A DNA stretch of 64,000 nucleotides from Streptosporangium roseum DSM 43021 (GCF_000024865.1 NC_013595.1:7688001-7752000); one strand, 5' to 3'. Positions 44,618 through 53,942 are shown, numbered from the stretch's first letter. Made by a program: numbers and translations. The notes: generated by a model not told the origin, from the letters alone.

Positions 44618-45253
44618 CTACGTGATCCTCCCGGGGGAGGGAGAGGACGTCGACGCCGTGAAGACCAGCGCGGGCGGGACGTTGAGCCAGACCGGGCCCA
44701 GGACGCCGACGGTGGCGAAGGTGCCCTCCAGGAGTCCGCGGAACTGCCGGAACCGCCGGAACGGCATCGCGGCCAGGGTGATGACGGTGCTGAACCTCCC
44801 GCCCGCCGCGAGCACGGCCGACACCTCGTCCAGGATGCGCTTCTGCTGGTGTTCGTCGAACAGGGTCCAGGGGAGCGAGGAGACGACCGCGTCGACCCGT
44901 GTCACCCCGGCCCGTCCCAGGAACTTTCCCAGATCGCCCGCGTCGCCGGCGATCACTTCCAGCCAGGGACGGCTGCGCCGCAGGTGGCGGACCATGCCGT
45001 CGTTGAGCTCGACGGCGAGCTGCCGTCCACCCGGCGGCAGGCGGCGGCGGATCGCGTCGCTGATCACGCCGCCCCCGGCCCCGAGTTCGACGACGACGGC
45101 TTCGCCGGTGCTCGGAACGATCGACGCGGCCAGGCAGGCGACGGCCTTCGAGCTGGGCGCGATCGCGCCCAGCTGGTGCGGATTACGTATGATCGCGCCG
45201 AGGAAACTGCGGGTGTCACCGTCGGCAGGCAGGGTTTCAGGGACCATCGGCAC
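44618..45253 (-). CDS. Class I SAM methyltransferase (phospholipid/rRNA-adenine methyltransferase-like)
   Basis: A 211-residue methyltransferase resembling PmtA-type phospholipid N-methyltransferases and the KsgA/Erm fold. It has a conserved entry F-L-x-x-x-I-R-N-P-x-x-x-G-A-I-A-P-S-S and the SAM motif V-V-E-L-G-A-G-G-G-V, with an S-S-L-P-W motif where N-P-P-Y-type residues sit in the nucleic-acid enzymes; that favours a lipid substrate. GTG 45253 after GGGGG, or ATG 45247, is the start. It is not evidently linked to its neighbours. Confidence 0.8.
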   Translation of the reverse strand: MPMVPETLPADGDTRSFLGAIIRNPHQLGAIAPSSKAVACLAASIVPSTGEAVVVELGAGGGVISDAIRRRLPPGGRQLAVELNDGMVRHLRRSRPWLEVIAGDAGDLGKFLGRAGVTRVDAVVSSLPWTLFDEHQQKRILDEVSAVLAAGGRFSTVITLAAMPFRRFRQFRGLLEGTFATVGVLGPVWLNVPPALVFTASTSSPSPGRIT

Positions 45254-45413
45254 CTTATTCCCCCAGTTGAGAGCGTTATGCCGGGTTGGTAAGCCTGCTG
45301 ACCGATGATCTCCCGGCCCCGGGGACCGGGCCTTCCCCGGGGCGATGCCTCCTCAAAGGTGACGCGTCATGCCTTCCGGACATGCCGGCTTTCCGGGCGA
45401 GCCGGTGCGCGGC

Positions 45414-47075
45414 TCAGGCCCGGATGAACCCGTTGACGATCATCGGGAGGGACGCGTCCAGCCCGACGACGTTGAGCACGTCCTCGTCCTCCGGGGCGCC
45501 GACCGAGTATCCGCCGGCGGTCATCGCAGCCACGACGACCCGCGTGTTCGGGTTCACCGACTTGCGGTAGCCGGCGAGTGCCTGGACCGGGTGGGAGCGG
45601 CCTGACCACGTCTCGTTGTCGGTGAACACGACCACCCCGTCCACCTCCAGTCTCCGCTGCTTCGCCCAGGTGAACGGCAGCGACAGGTCGGTGCCGCCGC
45701 CCGAGGGCCGCCACGAGGCGATCTCCCTCAAGTTCGTACGCGGGGTCACCTTGGAGGCGTGGACGGCCGTGTCGACGTCGATGACGTGCAGGTTGTCCCT
45801 CTCGATGCGGGCGAGCATGACGGCCATGGCGCACGCCACCTCGTACACGGTGCCGAGCCGGGACCCGCCCGCGGTGACGCCGGCGTAGCTCATCGACCCC
45901 GACGAGTCGACGGCGACGAGCAGCCGCTTGCCGGTCGGCTCGATGTGGCCGAACGAGGCCTCGTATGCCTCCTCCAGCGCGTCACGGATGGCCGGGACGG
46001 GCTGCCAGGTGTGCGCGGCGGCGCGCGGGTTGGGCTGGGCGCGGCCGGAGCCGTAGACGCGCAGGGCGAGGAACACGTCCATCGGGTGGACGCGCGCCTT
46101 CGCCAGCGCGTCGGCGTCGGTCAGCCGGGCGACGGCACGGCGGGTGGCGTCGCTCATCGGGCCGAGCGTGCCGATGCGCGTCATGCGGGCCAGGTTCCGC
46201 AGGAGCGCGGTCATGCCGACCGTGTCGACCAGCGCGTCCCACACCGACGGCTCGGTGAGCATCGCGTCGGGAAGGAACTCCCACGGCACCCGCCGCTCGG
46301 TGACCACACCGACCGCCTCCGCGGCGGAGGTGACGGTCTTGGCGGTCAGGAACCGGTCCACCGCAGGCAGCACCTCGCGAGCCTGCCCGTCGGTGACGTT
46401 TCCCGCGATCCACCCGAACAAGGTCCTGCGCTGGTCGCCGTCAGCGGCCGGGTGGGCGATGCGCAGCACGTCTCGCAGCGAGAACGCCTCGCCGGACGGG
46501 GTCTTGCGCTGGGCGGCCTTGCACGCCTTGAACGCGACGTCGTCCGGTGAGCCGGTGAGGAACCACGAGCCGAGTGCCGAGCGCAGGCTGCGACCGGCCA
46601 CCGGGGCGGTGCCGCGGCCAGTCGCCTTGCCGCCGAGGTTCTTGTAGTAGCCGAAGAACGTCGCCAGGTGATCGGTCGTACGGGCCACCTTCGACAGGGC
46701 GAGCTTGGCGGCCTGGCGGGTGTCGGCGTCGCCCTTGGCGTACGCGGCGGCCAGGGCGAACAGGGCGGGCCGGTTCTTCGGCGCCCGCGACGGGCGGGCG
46801 GTGGAGACATCCGTGAGCAGGGCGACGACGCGAGGCCCGTCCTCGGCGATCGCCCGGAACAGCACCTCGGCGTTCTCCGCGGTCAGCCTGTCCTCGCCCA
46901 CGTAGTAGGTGCCGCCGTTCGTGCCGAGGACGAGGAAGTCCTCCAGACGCGTCCAGGTGTCCTTGGCGAAGACGTAGCCGCCGGCGGCGTTCCTGACCTG
47001 GTCGGTGCGGCCGGGGATACGCCGGGTCTGCGGGGTCGCGATCGTCGATACGGATGCGAGGGGGTCGCGCGCCAT
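45414..47075 (-). CDS. rsr: Rsr: Ro60 orthologue (TROVE domain plus vWA)
   Basis: A 553-residue ring-shaped RNA-binding protein. Residues ~15-370 form the TROVE HEAT-repeat domain (D-T-W-T-R-L-E-D-F-L-V-L-G-T-N-G-G-T-Y-Y near the start); residues ~383-553 form a von Willebrand A domain with an intact metal site D390-x-S392-x-S394. Bacterial Ro proteins bind Y RNAs and take part in RNA decay and stress responses, often with PNPase. AGGGAGA precedes the ATG. Two Y-RNA-like genes lie just upstream on the same strand (47151-47464), which is the arrangement known for bacterial Ro loci. No RtcB ligase gene is in view. Confidence 0.93.
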   Translation of the reverse strand: MARDPLASVSTIATPQTRRIPGRTDQVRNAAGGYVFAKDTWTRLEDFLVLGTNGGTYYVGEDRLTAENAEVLFRAIAEDGPRVVALLTDVSTARPSRAPKNRPALFALAAAYAKGDADTRQAAKLALSKVARTTDHLATFFGYYKNLGGKATGRGTAPVAGRSLRSALGSWFLTGSPDDVAFKACKAAQRKTPSGEAFSLRDVLRIAHPAADGDQRRTLFGWIAGNVTDGQAREVLPAVDRFLTAKTVTSAAEAVGVVTERRVPWEFLPDAMLTEPSVWDALVDTVGMTALLRNLARMTRIGTLGPMSDATRRAVARLTDADALAKARVHPMDVFLALRVYGSGRAQPNPRAAAHTWQPVPAIRDALEEAYEASFGHIEPTGKRLLVAVDSSGSMSYAGVTAGGSRLGTVYEVACAMAVMLARIERDNLHVIDVDTAVHASKVTPRTNLREIASWRPSGGGTDLSLPFTWAKQRRLEVDGVVVFTDNETWSGRSHPVQALAGYRKSVNPNTRVVVAAMTAGGYSVGAPEDEDVLNVVGLDASLPMIVNGFIRA

Positions 47076-47150
47076 TGCTGTTCTCCCTTTTCCGGCCTTT
47101 TTCGGCCTCGTCCGGCCTTTTTCGACCCGCCCGAGGGCGGATATGTGAAA

Positions 47151-47294
47151 GGGGAGAGCGGATGTGGTGATGCCCGCCGGTGTTTAGACAGACGCTCTTC
47201 CATCTGAGCTACACCGCGGCCGGGCCGCAGCGGCAGGACTCGAACCTGCGACAACCTGTTCCCGATAACCGACGGACTTCGACCCGCTCTCCCC
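47151..47294 (-). ncRNA. YrlA-type Y RNA, rsr-proximal copy
   Basis: A 144-base RNA on the minus strand, closed by a perfect 11-bp terminal stem (47284-47294 with 47151-47161, GGGGAGAGCGG/CCGCTCTCCCC). Reading 5' to 3' it contains GTCGAAG, CGTCGGTTATCG, a T-arm (CAGGTTCGAGTCCTG), an acceptor-like stem closed by a loop, then a D-arm motif GTGTAGCTCAG with AGAGC. The T-arm precedes the D-arm, so it is a circularly permuted tRNA mimic, as in YrlA RNAs. It lies 76 bases upstream of rsr. End positions rest on the stem and are approximate. Confidence 0.82.
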
Positions 47295-47298
47295 TGCT

Positions 47299-47464
47299 GG
47301 TCAGGCCTGGAGCCGGCACGGATGTGGGGACGCACACCGGCCGTTAGGCGCTCTGGCCACTGAGCTACACAGACTCGAATCTGTGACGGGATTCGAACCC
47401 GCGACCACCCGCTTAGAAGGCGATAACCGACGCGCTTCGACCCGTACCGACACCAGACCTGACC
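47299..47464 (-). ncRNA. YrlA-type Y RNA, distal copy
   Basis: A 166-base RNA closed by a 12-bp terminal stem (47453-47464 with 47299-47310; one G-U pair). In order it has GTCGAAG, CGTCGGTTATCG, an anticodon-arm-like hairpin CGC-CTTCTAA-GCG, a T-arm CGGGTTCGAATCCCG, a closed acceptor stem CACAGA-TTCGAG-TCTGTG, and a D-arm GTAGCTCAGTGG with AGAGC. This is the permuted tRNA layout in very clear form. It is separated from the proximal copy by four bases, and both are oriented towards rsr. Ordinary tRNA searches could call fragments of it wrongly. Confidence 0.82.
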
Positions 47465-47483
47465 AGCTCACCGGACCGGGAAA

Positions 47484-47560
47484 GAATGCGGATGCGTGAA
47501 TGGCCACCGGCCCGATCTCTTGAAGAGAGACAACCGACGTCATTCACTCCGCACCCATTC
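47484..47560 (-). ncRNA. Third Y-like stem-loop without tRNA mimic
   Basis: A 77-base imperfect hairpin: arms 47484-47502 and 47541-47560 pair over about 18 bp with small internal loops (CATTCAC/GTGAATG innermost). The loop region carries CGTCGGTTGTC, the same motif as in both Y RNAs, plus an inner hairpin CTCT-TCAA-GAGA. It could be a minimal Y RNA or the 5' part of a longer precursor. Beyond it, to 47756, I see nothing more. Confidence 0.55.
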
Positions 47561-47756
47561 CGTACCCGGCGAACTGAGGCAACGCTATCAATTGCCGTAA
47601 CGCATCACACGTGAATATTCGGGCCTACCGCCCGCCCGTCAAATGTCATGGGGCCGTCCGGGACGGCGCCCTTACGCAGCCGGGTGGCTTCCCGGGTCTC
47701 CCCCGGACAGCCACCCGGGCAGATCGGCGACGCCTAGGACGCGCCCCGGCGGAGTG

Positions 47757-49847
47757 TCACCACGGGGACGGCGCCGGCGGCGCGACGACCGGGGGACGGT
47801 CATCACAGGTGATGGTGTTCGGCAGCTCCCACGGGGCGAGCCAGGGCCCGGTGGTGCCACCCCCGTCGTTGCCTCCGAGGTCCGTGAGCGAGAATTCCGA
47901 GCCGGTGGACGGGAAGTTGAACGACCCGCAGTTGTTGACGCCGACCGCGCCGACGTTGCGGGCGTCCACGTTCTCGAAGGACGCGCCCCCCTTCACCCGG
48001 GCGCTGACCACCGAGGTGCCCGTGCCGTCGACCCTGATGTCCTTGAAATGGACGTTCGTGATCGAGTACAGGTCCTTCACCGGCCAGTCGCTGACCAGCA
48101 TGATCGCGTTGTAGGTATTGTCCAGGAAGTCGTTCCCGACCACCCGGATGTCCGCGTCGATGTTCTTGTCCAGGGCGTAGAACCAGATGGCGCCCAGCCC
48201 GATTTTCCAGTTCAGCTCGTAGGTGCCGGCGCGGACCGTGGTGTTGCCGGTGATCCGCAGGTGTCCGGTGAACGCCTCGGCGCCGAAGCGGGAACCGACG
48301 TGGATGCCGCTGCCCTCACGGATCGGGTCGGCGATGAGGTTGTTCGAGACGGTGTTGTCCGTACCCCCGTAGACGGCGATGCCGTTCGCGAGGACCGGCG
48401 TCTGCACGGTGTTGTGGTCGAAGGTGTTGTTGGCGTTCGCGGTCTTCTCGGACCACATGGCGAGGCCGTCGTCGCCGGTGTTGCGGACGAAGTTGTTCGA
48501 CACGACCGAGTTCGTGACGCCGGTGTGGAAGTTGAGCGCGTCGGCGATCTGGTCGACGACGACGTTGTCCGTGATCCGCAGGTTCGTCATGGGTCCGTCG
48601 AACCACATGCCCACCTTGGTGTGACGGATGTGGAGCCCGGCGATGGTCGAGTCGGTCATCGCCCCGCCGATCCCGTTCACCTGGTCGGTGTCGATGCGCT
48701 CGCGGACGTCACCCTCGATCGCGAAGCCGGACAGGTGGACGTTCCTGCTGCCACCGGCCGCCGCGTCCTTGCCGTAGAAGCCGACACCGGTGTGGACCGA
48801 GCCGTCGGGGGCCGGGACGGGAAGGGCGACCTCGCGGCCCTTGATGATCGTGTACCAGCTGCCGGCACCCCTGATCGTCACGTTGTCGACGATGATGTGG
48901 CGGTTCACCTGGTACGTGCCCGGCGGGATGTAGACGTTGAGGTGCCTGCGCTGCGCGAAGGCGATCGCCCTGTCGAACGCGTCGGCGGAGTCGCGCTTGC
49001 CGAACGGGTCGGCGCCGAACGCCAGCACGTTCGCCGCGACGAGGTCGACGTGCGGCCGGCCGACGAGCTCCGAGTCGAGCAGGTCGATGACCGTCCACGC
49101 GGCGTTGCTCCCCGCGGGAACCGTGAGCCGTACCTTGTCACCCGCGCGGTAGGTCCGGCCGAGCAGGAGGCGCTGCTCGTCGTAGAAGTGGTTCGGGCGG
49201 AACGGCGTCGTGATCACCGGGGGCGGCGTCGTGGTGGCGGGCACACAGGCGCACTCGGTGATCCACCACTCGGGGTGCAGCAGCCCGGCGTCCGGGTCGT
49301 TCGAGAACGGGTATTGGTTGTACAGCCACGAGTACTGCGAGGTGAGGGTCATGGTCTTCCTGCCCCCGCCGTTCACCGTGACACCGAGCGGCGCGGTGAT
49401 GCCGCCGCCGCCGGGCGCGTCCGGGATGCTGTAGCGCACGGTGATCGCGTTGGCCGCGCCCGGCAGCGTGAACTCGACGTGCTGCCCCGGCGTCAGCTTG
49501 ACCGCCTTGCGTCCGGACGCCTCCGCCGGCAGCGTGTACGCGGAGCGGTCCGGGCCGATGACCGTGCCGTCCGTCGCGGCGTTCTCCGCCTCCTGCTCGG
49601 CGAAGCCGACGTCCGCGCCCCGGCCCGCGACGAGCGACGGGTCGAGGGCGGCGCGCGTCACAACGGGAACGGCGCGCGTCGCGGCGGGAGTCGAGGCGCC
49701 GGCCGCGCCCGTGCCGGCGAGTGCCGTGCCGCCGGGCACGACGCCGAGACCGAGGGTGGCCGCGGTCACCGCGGCGACCGCCACCGCGACCCTCCGCGGC
49801 GGCCTGCCGGACCACCTCGCCACAGCTCCTGTGATGCTCCGTGACAT
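47757..49847 (-). CDS. Secreted beta-helix protein, probable polysaccharide-degrading enzyme
   Basis: A ~696-residue exported protein. The ATG at 49847 gives a normal signal peptide (R-P-P-R-R then a hydrophobic segment to about residue 45). Residues ~65-200 look like a carbohydrate-binding beta-sandwich (E-Q-E-A-E-N-A-A then Y-T-L-P-A-E-A-S-G-R-K-A-V). The rest is a right-handed parallel beta-helix starting with A-N-V-L-A-F-G-A-D-P-F-G-K and Y-I-P-P-G-T-Y-Q-V, full of N-x-V/F-x-x-N-T/D turns. This matches GH87-like glucanases or pectate-lyase-like proteins; the exact substrate is uncertain. Confidence 0.82.
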   Translation of the reverse strand: MSRSITGAVARWSGRPPRRVAVAVAAVTAATLGLGVVPGGTALAGTGAAGASTPAATRAVPVVTRAALDPSLVAGRGADVGFAEQEAENAATDGTVIGPDRSAYTLPAEASGRKAVKLTPGQHVEFTLPGAANAITVRYSIPDAPGGGGITAPLGVTVNGGGRKTMTLTSQYSWLYNQYPFSNDPDAGLLHPEWWITECACVPATTTPPPVITTPFRPNHFYDEQRLLLGRTYRAGDKVRLTVPAGSNAAWTVIDLLDSELVGRPHVDLVAANVLAFGADPFGKRDSADAFDRAIAFAQRRHLNVYIPPGTYQVNRHIIVDNVTIRGAGSWYTIIKGREVALPVPAPDGSVHTGVGFYGKDAAAGGSRNVHLSGFAIEGDVRERIDTDQVNGIGGAMTDSTIAGLHIRHTKVGMWFDGPMTNLRITDNVVVDQIADALNFHTGVTNSVVSNNFVRNTGDDGLAMWSEKTANANNTFDHNTVQTPVLANGIAVYGGTDNTVSNNLIADPIREGSGIHVGSRFGAEAFTGHLRITGNTTVRAGTYELNWKIGLGAIWFYALDKNIDADIRVVGNDFLDNTYNAIMLVSDWPVKDLYSITNVHFKDIRVDGTGTSVVSARVKGGASFENVDARNVGAVGVNNCGSFNFPSTGSEFSLTDLGGNDGGGTTGPWLAPWELPNTITCDDRPPVVAPPAPSPW

Positions 49848-50385
49848 CGAATGCTCGTTTCTCTCGGGGGGCGAACCCCTGAAGACGCTCGGGGCAGAGC
49901 GGCGCCATGAGGGTGAGGTGACATTAGGACCCCCGCCCCCCGTTCCACAAGGTCTCTGCAAAATAGTTTCGCAATATTGCTTTGTAGCTGCGGCGCTATC
50001 TTTGCTTCTTGCGTTGTCCACGCGAGTCATTGCGTGCCGCTCGCACGGCCGACAGTTGTAGAGCTCGGGCGGGCATGGGGTGGCGAGTCAGCACCCCGGC
50101 GAGCGGAGGTACGGCGCGCAGCGGGCGGCGCGACTCGGTGAAGGCGCGGGCCGCCACGCCCCGGAGCCCGTCGGCGCTGCCCCTGTACGGCAGGCCGGGT
50201 TCATCGACGTCCGGCCGGGTGCGGGGGGCATCTCCGAGTGGACGGCGCGTGCGCCGGCGGTCAGCCGATGGCGCACACCGGCCGGTCCAGGCGCGGATCG
50301 GGGTCGAGGCCCGGGAAGGCACGGCCGGCCATGTTCTTGCAGCGCCGCCGGCCGGGGTTCTGTCAGCGCGCCGGCCGGGATTCTG
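49848..50385. other. Intergenic region without recognised gene
   Basis: A 538-base gap between the beta-helix gene and trpD. 49930-50040 is comparatively AT-rich and probably holds the promoter of the beta-helix gene. Near 50335-50390 a short module GCCGGCCGGG(G/A)TTCTGTCAGCG is duplicated. Confidence 0.4.
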
Positions 50386-51444
50386 TCAGCGCTGCCGGTC
50401 GGCCAGGGACGACGCGAGCTTCAGCCAGTTGCCGAGGGTGGCGGTGGCGCCGCCGCTGTCGATGGCGTGACGCGCTTCCTCCAGACCGGTCGCGAAGGCG
50501 TCGTGGAGACCTCCGCCGAGGCGGCGGTGGGCGGCGAGGGCTCCGGCTGCGTTGGCGAGGACGGCGTCGCGGGCGGCGCCCGGCTCGCCGGCCAGGACCC
50601 GGTGGACGACCGAGGCGTTGTAGGCGGCGTCACCGCCGCGGAGCCCGTCCGGTGTGCTGCGCGCGAGTCCGAAGTCGGCGGCGTCCAGCGTCTCCTGCCG
50701 GACGCCGTCGCTGCCGGCGATCCAGACGTCGGTAGGCGCGGCGGTGGTGATTTCGTCGAGGCCGTCCTCTCCGCGCACGACCAGGGCGCTGGTGCCCCGT
50801 TCGGCGAGCACGCTCGCCAGGACCGGGGCGAGGGCGAGGTTGGAGCAGCCGACAAGGGCGGCACGGGGACTGGCGGGATTGGTCAGCGGTGCCAGGTAAT
50901 TGATGGCGGTGGGGACGCCGAGTGCCTTGCGCACCGGGAGGGCGTGACGGAGCCCGTGGTGGAAACGCGGGGCGAAGGTGAAGCCTATGCCGACTTCGCG
51001 CAGGCACCGGCTGATGCCGTCGGGCATGAGATCGAGTGGCAGGCCCAGGGCTTCGAGGACGTCGGCGGAACCGGCCTTGCTGGACACCGATCGGCCGCCG
51101 TTCTTGACGACCGGGGCGCCGGCGGCGGCGACGACGATCGCCGCCATGGTGCTCACGTTCACGGTGTGGGCGCCGTCGCCGCCGGTACCGACGATGTCGA
51201 CGACGTCCGCGCCGTCGACCGGGAGGGGCACGACCCGTTCCATGAGTGCGTCGAGCATTCCGCGGAGCTCTGCGGTGCTCTCACCCTTGGCGCGCAGGGC
51301 GACCAGGAACCCGGCGAGCTTGACGGGTTCGGCCGCGTCGTCCATGACCTGCAGCATGGCCCATCGGGTGTCGTCCGCGGTGAGGTCGTGCCCGCGCAAC
51401 AGTGCTGCGAGCAGGTGCGGCCAGGAGCGGGCGGGCTCAGTCAC
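50386..51444 (-). CDS. trpD: Anthranilate phosphoribosyltransferase
   Basis: A 352-residue TrpD, second enzyme of tryptophan synthesis, joining anthranilate and PRPP. Signature segments are V-G-T-G-G-D-G-A-H-T-V-N-V-S-T (PRPP loop), K-N-G-G-R-S-V-S-S-K-A-G-S-A-D and L-T-N-P-A-S-P-R-A. The GTG at 51444 follows AGAGGA and gives the normal length. It is isolated from other trp genes, as is common in actinomycetes. There is no sign that it belongs to the enediyne pathway. Confidence 0.92.
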   Translation of the reverse strand: MTEPARSWPHLLAALLRGHDLTADDTRWAMLQVMDDAAEPVKLAGFLVALRAKGESTAELRGMLDALMERVVPLPVDGADVVDIVGTGGDGAHTVNVSTMAAIVVAAAGAPVVKNGGRSVSSKAGSADVLEALGLPLDLMPDGISRCLREVGIGFTFAPRFHHGLRHALPVRKALGVPTAINYLAPLTNPASPRAALVGCSNLALAPVLASVLAERGTSALVVRGEDGLDEITTAAPTDVWIAGSDGVRQETLDAADFGLARSTPDGLRGGDAAYNASVVHRVLAGEPGAARDAVLANAAGALAAHRRLGGGLHDAFATGLEEARHAIDSGGATATLGNWLKLASSLADRQR

Positions 51445-52209
51445 GAAGATCCTCTCGATGCGACCGTGGCGGGCCGGGCGGTGTCTCCGAGCGTAGCGAC
51501 TGGCACGCACCGGTTCCACGGGGTCCCGTGCCGCGGCCACGGACGCCGGAACCCACGCTCAGCCCCGTGTCACCTGCTTCAGCGCTCGTCGACGACACTC
51601 CGGATCCGCGCCGAGGACACGGTCCCAGGGCGCTGCGCCCTCGGCGAATCGCACACAACCGGCCGGGAAACCGGCCCCGCCCTGCGGGCTTTCCGATACA
51701 GCGAACACTCGCCAAAGGGTGAAGCCCTGACACCGCCCCCGGAAACGCAAGAGGCTCTAACCCGTCAACGCAGGCCAGAGTCTTTTAGACGGGCACTACT
51801 GGGTTCGAACCGATGGCACCTCGCTTGCAAGGCGATCCAAGCGAGGGCGCGACCAGGGCCGATACCGCCCCTGGCCTAGGCGTACGGCCCACGACCGTCC
51901 ACCGTTGTCCGCCCCGTCCGGGGTCGTTGTCGCCCAGATAGTCACCCAGAACTGGCGCTCTCCGCAGGCGTGCGCGGCTCCTCCGACCAGACCTCCCGGC
52001 TGTTTGTGGGCTACCCGGAATGGTCGACATCTCACGGCCGAAGAGATAGGCCGTGGTCTCTGCCAGGCAAAGCACGGATGATCTGGAAAGCCCCGCCATC
52101 CGGAACGGTGCGATAGACAAGCACTGATGCACAAACTCAATGGTCTGTGATCAGATGACCCCCTACACTCGATCAAGATCCTGAATAATCCCCACCTTTA
52201 GAGGCTTCC
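51445..52209. other. Border of the accretion island
   Basis: It contains no gene. A degenerate hairpin (51749-51786) precedes att-like unit 1. From about 52130 base composition shifts to near-balanced, announcing foreign DNA; GAGG at 52203 serves the next gene. Confidence 0.5.
51791..51951 (-). repeat. att-like unit R1: tRNA 3' half plus conserved tail
   Basis: On the minus strand the unit ends with a tRNA 3' half: anticodon stem-loop CGCC-TTGCAA-GCG, a T-arm and an acceptor 3' strand GTGCCC. There is no D-arm or 5' acceptor half. On the plus strand it continues with a ~110-base conserved tail ending in GTCGCCCAGATAGTCACCCAG, an imperfect direct repeat. R1 is the most diverged copy of five and the first on the left. 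Its T-stem shows substitutions relative to R2-R5. Confidence 0.8.
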
Positions 52210-52599
52210 ATGACAGAGGCGTACACGATCGCACAGGTTCCACAGGAAGTGAAAACGGCTCAACGGCTCATATGGATTCAATCGACGGTGGGGCTAGTGG
52301 CTATCACGCTTCGAATCGGCCTCATCGTCACTGAGACATACCCCTCATGGCAGTCACTGCTGCCACCCCTAGGTCTCTTGACTCTCACACTCCCCCTACT
52401 ACTCGGAGTATTGGCAGCGAGTTTTCTTTCTCGCAAGAAATGGACACAGACCACTACCCTCATAACCGAAGGTGTCGTCGTACTTCTAGTTTTGTTATTC
52501 GGGCTACGTGACCTCAGCACGCTGGCCAGTCTTATTCTGGGGATCGTGGCGGTCTTTTGGTTGACCCGACCCGCCGCATTGTTCTGGTTCAATCGCTGA
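52210..52599 (+). CDS. Small four-helix membrane protein
   Basis: A 129-residue integral membrane protein with four predicted hydrophobic segments and a short N-terminal soluble stretch; it has K-K-W-T-Q-T-T-T between helices 2 and 3. Codon use is much less GC-biased than in the core chromosome, a sign of horizontal transfer. I recognise no specific family. GAGG lies five bases before the ATG. It is cargo of the first cassette, between units R1 and R2. Confidence 0.7.
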   Translation: MTEAYTIAQVPQEVKTAQRLIWIQSTVGLVAITLRIGLIVTETYPSWQSLLPPLGLLTLTLPLLLGVLAASFLSRKKWTQTTTLITEGVVVLLVLLFGLRDLSTLASLILGIVAVFWLTRPAALFWFNR

Positions 52600-52924
52600 G
52601 CAGCGCTCCACGCCCCCTGGTCTTCTCGTCTGCCGTCGCCCACCCCGGAGGGGCAGCAGGCCGGGGAGGGAGGGGCAAGTCCGGCTTCGTGTGTCCATGT
52701 TCCCGGTGACCTCCTGGCGCACTGGTTGGCCTGCGCGCACAGCCGGGCTTGAGCCGGAGGAGCCAGCCTGCTGGGCTCTGCCTGGGCGATGGCAGACGAG
52801 ACGATCAGGGCCACCAGCTCAGCCTGCTACGGGCTGGCCGTCGTGGATCATCTCGGAGCCGGAGTCCCCCGCCGGAGGCGCTCACATCGATGAGTCGGCC
52901 GTAGGCGGCAAGTCCAGCACGGGG
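52600..52924. repeat. Spacer with a ~30-bp dispersed repeat
   Basis: Bases ~52853-52882 (CTCGGAGCCGGAGTCCCCCG and following CCGGAGGCG) are repeated exactly at ~61398-61427, 8.5 kb away in the same orientation. In the second place the repeat sits at the truncated start of a DUF5919 gene. No gene is seen here. Confidence 0.7.
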
Positions 52925-53638
52925 TTACTTCGGCCTCCGGCTCCACCATTCGTGATGCTCCAGAGCATGCAACAGGTCCTGCTCCACCTGGCTTGAGCTG
53001 GGGGAGGACAACGCGTCCTCAAGAATGCGGGCGGGGGCGGAACCATCGATCCAGTTCTCCAGCAGGACATACCAATCCGCGCCGTGAGCCGACTGTACGG
53101 GGAAGTCCTCGACCAACCACGCCATGTGCAGTGCTGCGGCCTCGTTGTCGGCGTTGGACTCCCATTCGGCCAGGTAGTCACACAGATCGAGTTTGAGATT
53201 GTCCGCGATGATTTCAATCATCTTCATGATGTCGACATCGCGTGGATAGTGGTGCAGAGTGATCCGCCACCACGCGTTGACGACGGCCACCACAGCATAT
53301 TTTTCATCCTGCGGCCAGTCGTGCCAGTAAGCGCCGACCTTAATCGTGAGGCCGTCGGCATGAAGGAAGCCGTCGAGCTCCTCGCTGATCAGCAGTTCCA
53401 GTAGGCGGGGAAGGTAGTACTTGAAGTCTTCGATGTCGCCCCAGGTAGACAGGGCGTTCCACGCATAAGATTCCAGGACTGACGCGCTGAGGGCGCGGAG
53501 CGGTACCGCACGTGCCGCTTGAACGCTTTCAGGGGCCACACAGTGGTCACATACATCGATCTTGTCCGGAAGCGGGTAGCGCGAAAAGGTCTCATAGAGA
53601 CGGTCCAGAGCCATACCAAGATCAGAATCCGCACCCAT
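52925..53638 (-). CDS. Hypothetical protein, possible immunity/defence cargo
   Basis: A 237-residue soluble, acidic, Trp-rich protein with a possible zinc knuckle C-D-H-C near residue 30, then W-G-D-I-E-D-F-K-Y-Y-L-P-R-L-L-E-L-L and A-E-W-E-S-N-A-D-N-E-A-A-A-L-H-M-A-W. I do not know the family; the style is that of the many small accessory proteins next to toxin-antitoxin genes. The ATG at 53638 lacks a strong ribosome site, so a GTG upstream is possible. It is the second gene of the first cassette. Confidence 0.65.
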   Translation of the reverse strand: MGADSDLGMALDRLYETFSRYPLPDKIDVCDHCVAPESVQAARAVPLRALSASVLESYAWNALSTWGDIEDFKYYLPRLLELLISEELDGFLHADGLTIKVGAYWHDWPQDEKYAVVAVVNAWWRITLHHYPRDVDIMKMIEIIADNLKLDLCDYLAEWESNADNEAAALHMAWLVEDFPVQSAHGADWYVLLENWIDGSAPARILEDALSSPSSSQVEQDLLHALEHHEWWSRRPK

Positions 53639-53814
53639 GCGTCGGATGATATTGCCCTTCCACCCATGGGCGACACCATCATTCACAGAGGAGAGCGCAG
53701 CGGCCGGCACCAATGCGAAGGGGCCGCATAGCGGTTGGGCTGACGGTCGCAATGGCAGGTGGCAGCGCGCCCCACCGGCAGCGGGTCCGTTCGGCGCGGC
53801 GGACGCCCGGTACG

Positions 53815-53942
53815 GCGCACATCGTGCTCTCGCTCCTGGCCGGCCACCGGAACACGGTGGTCACGGAGACGGTCTACAGGAAGCAAATTCGCCCGGTGCT
53901 CTGCAGGGTGCGGAGGCCATGGACGACATCTTCAAGAGTTAG
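53815..53942 (+). pseudogene. Tyrosine integrase C-terminal remnant 1
   Basis: The frame reads L-L-A-G-H-R-N-T-V-V-T-E-T-V-Y-R-K-Q-I-R-P-V-L, the end of a tyrosine recombinase including the (G-H)...(Y) catalytic C-box. A frameshift then leads to G-A-E-A-M-D-D-I-F-K-S and a stop. The rest of the gene is missing. It lies 48 bases before unit R2, the usual int-att arrangement of integrative elements. Confidence 0.8.

Noticed and set aside
47151..47464. Two ordinary tRNA genes
   Set aside because: The T-arm comes before the D-arm on the transcribed strand and the acceptor stem is closed by a loop, so they are permuted mimics and not tRNAs.
50386..51444. trpD as an anthranilate-related enediyne tailoring gene
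   Set aside because: It encodes a standard TrpD and is separated from the cluster by about 8 kb of chromosomal genes including rsr.
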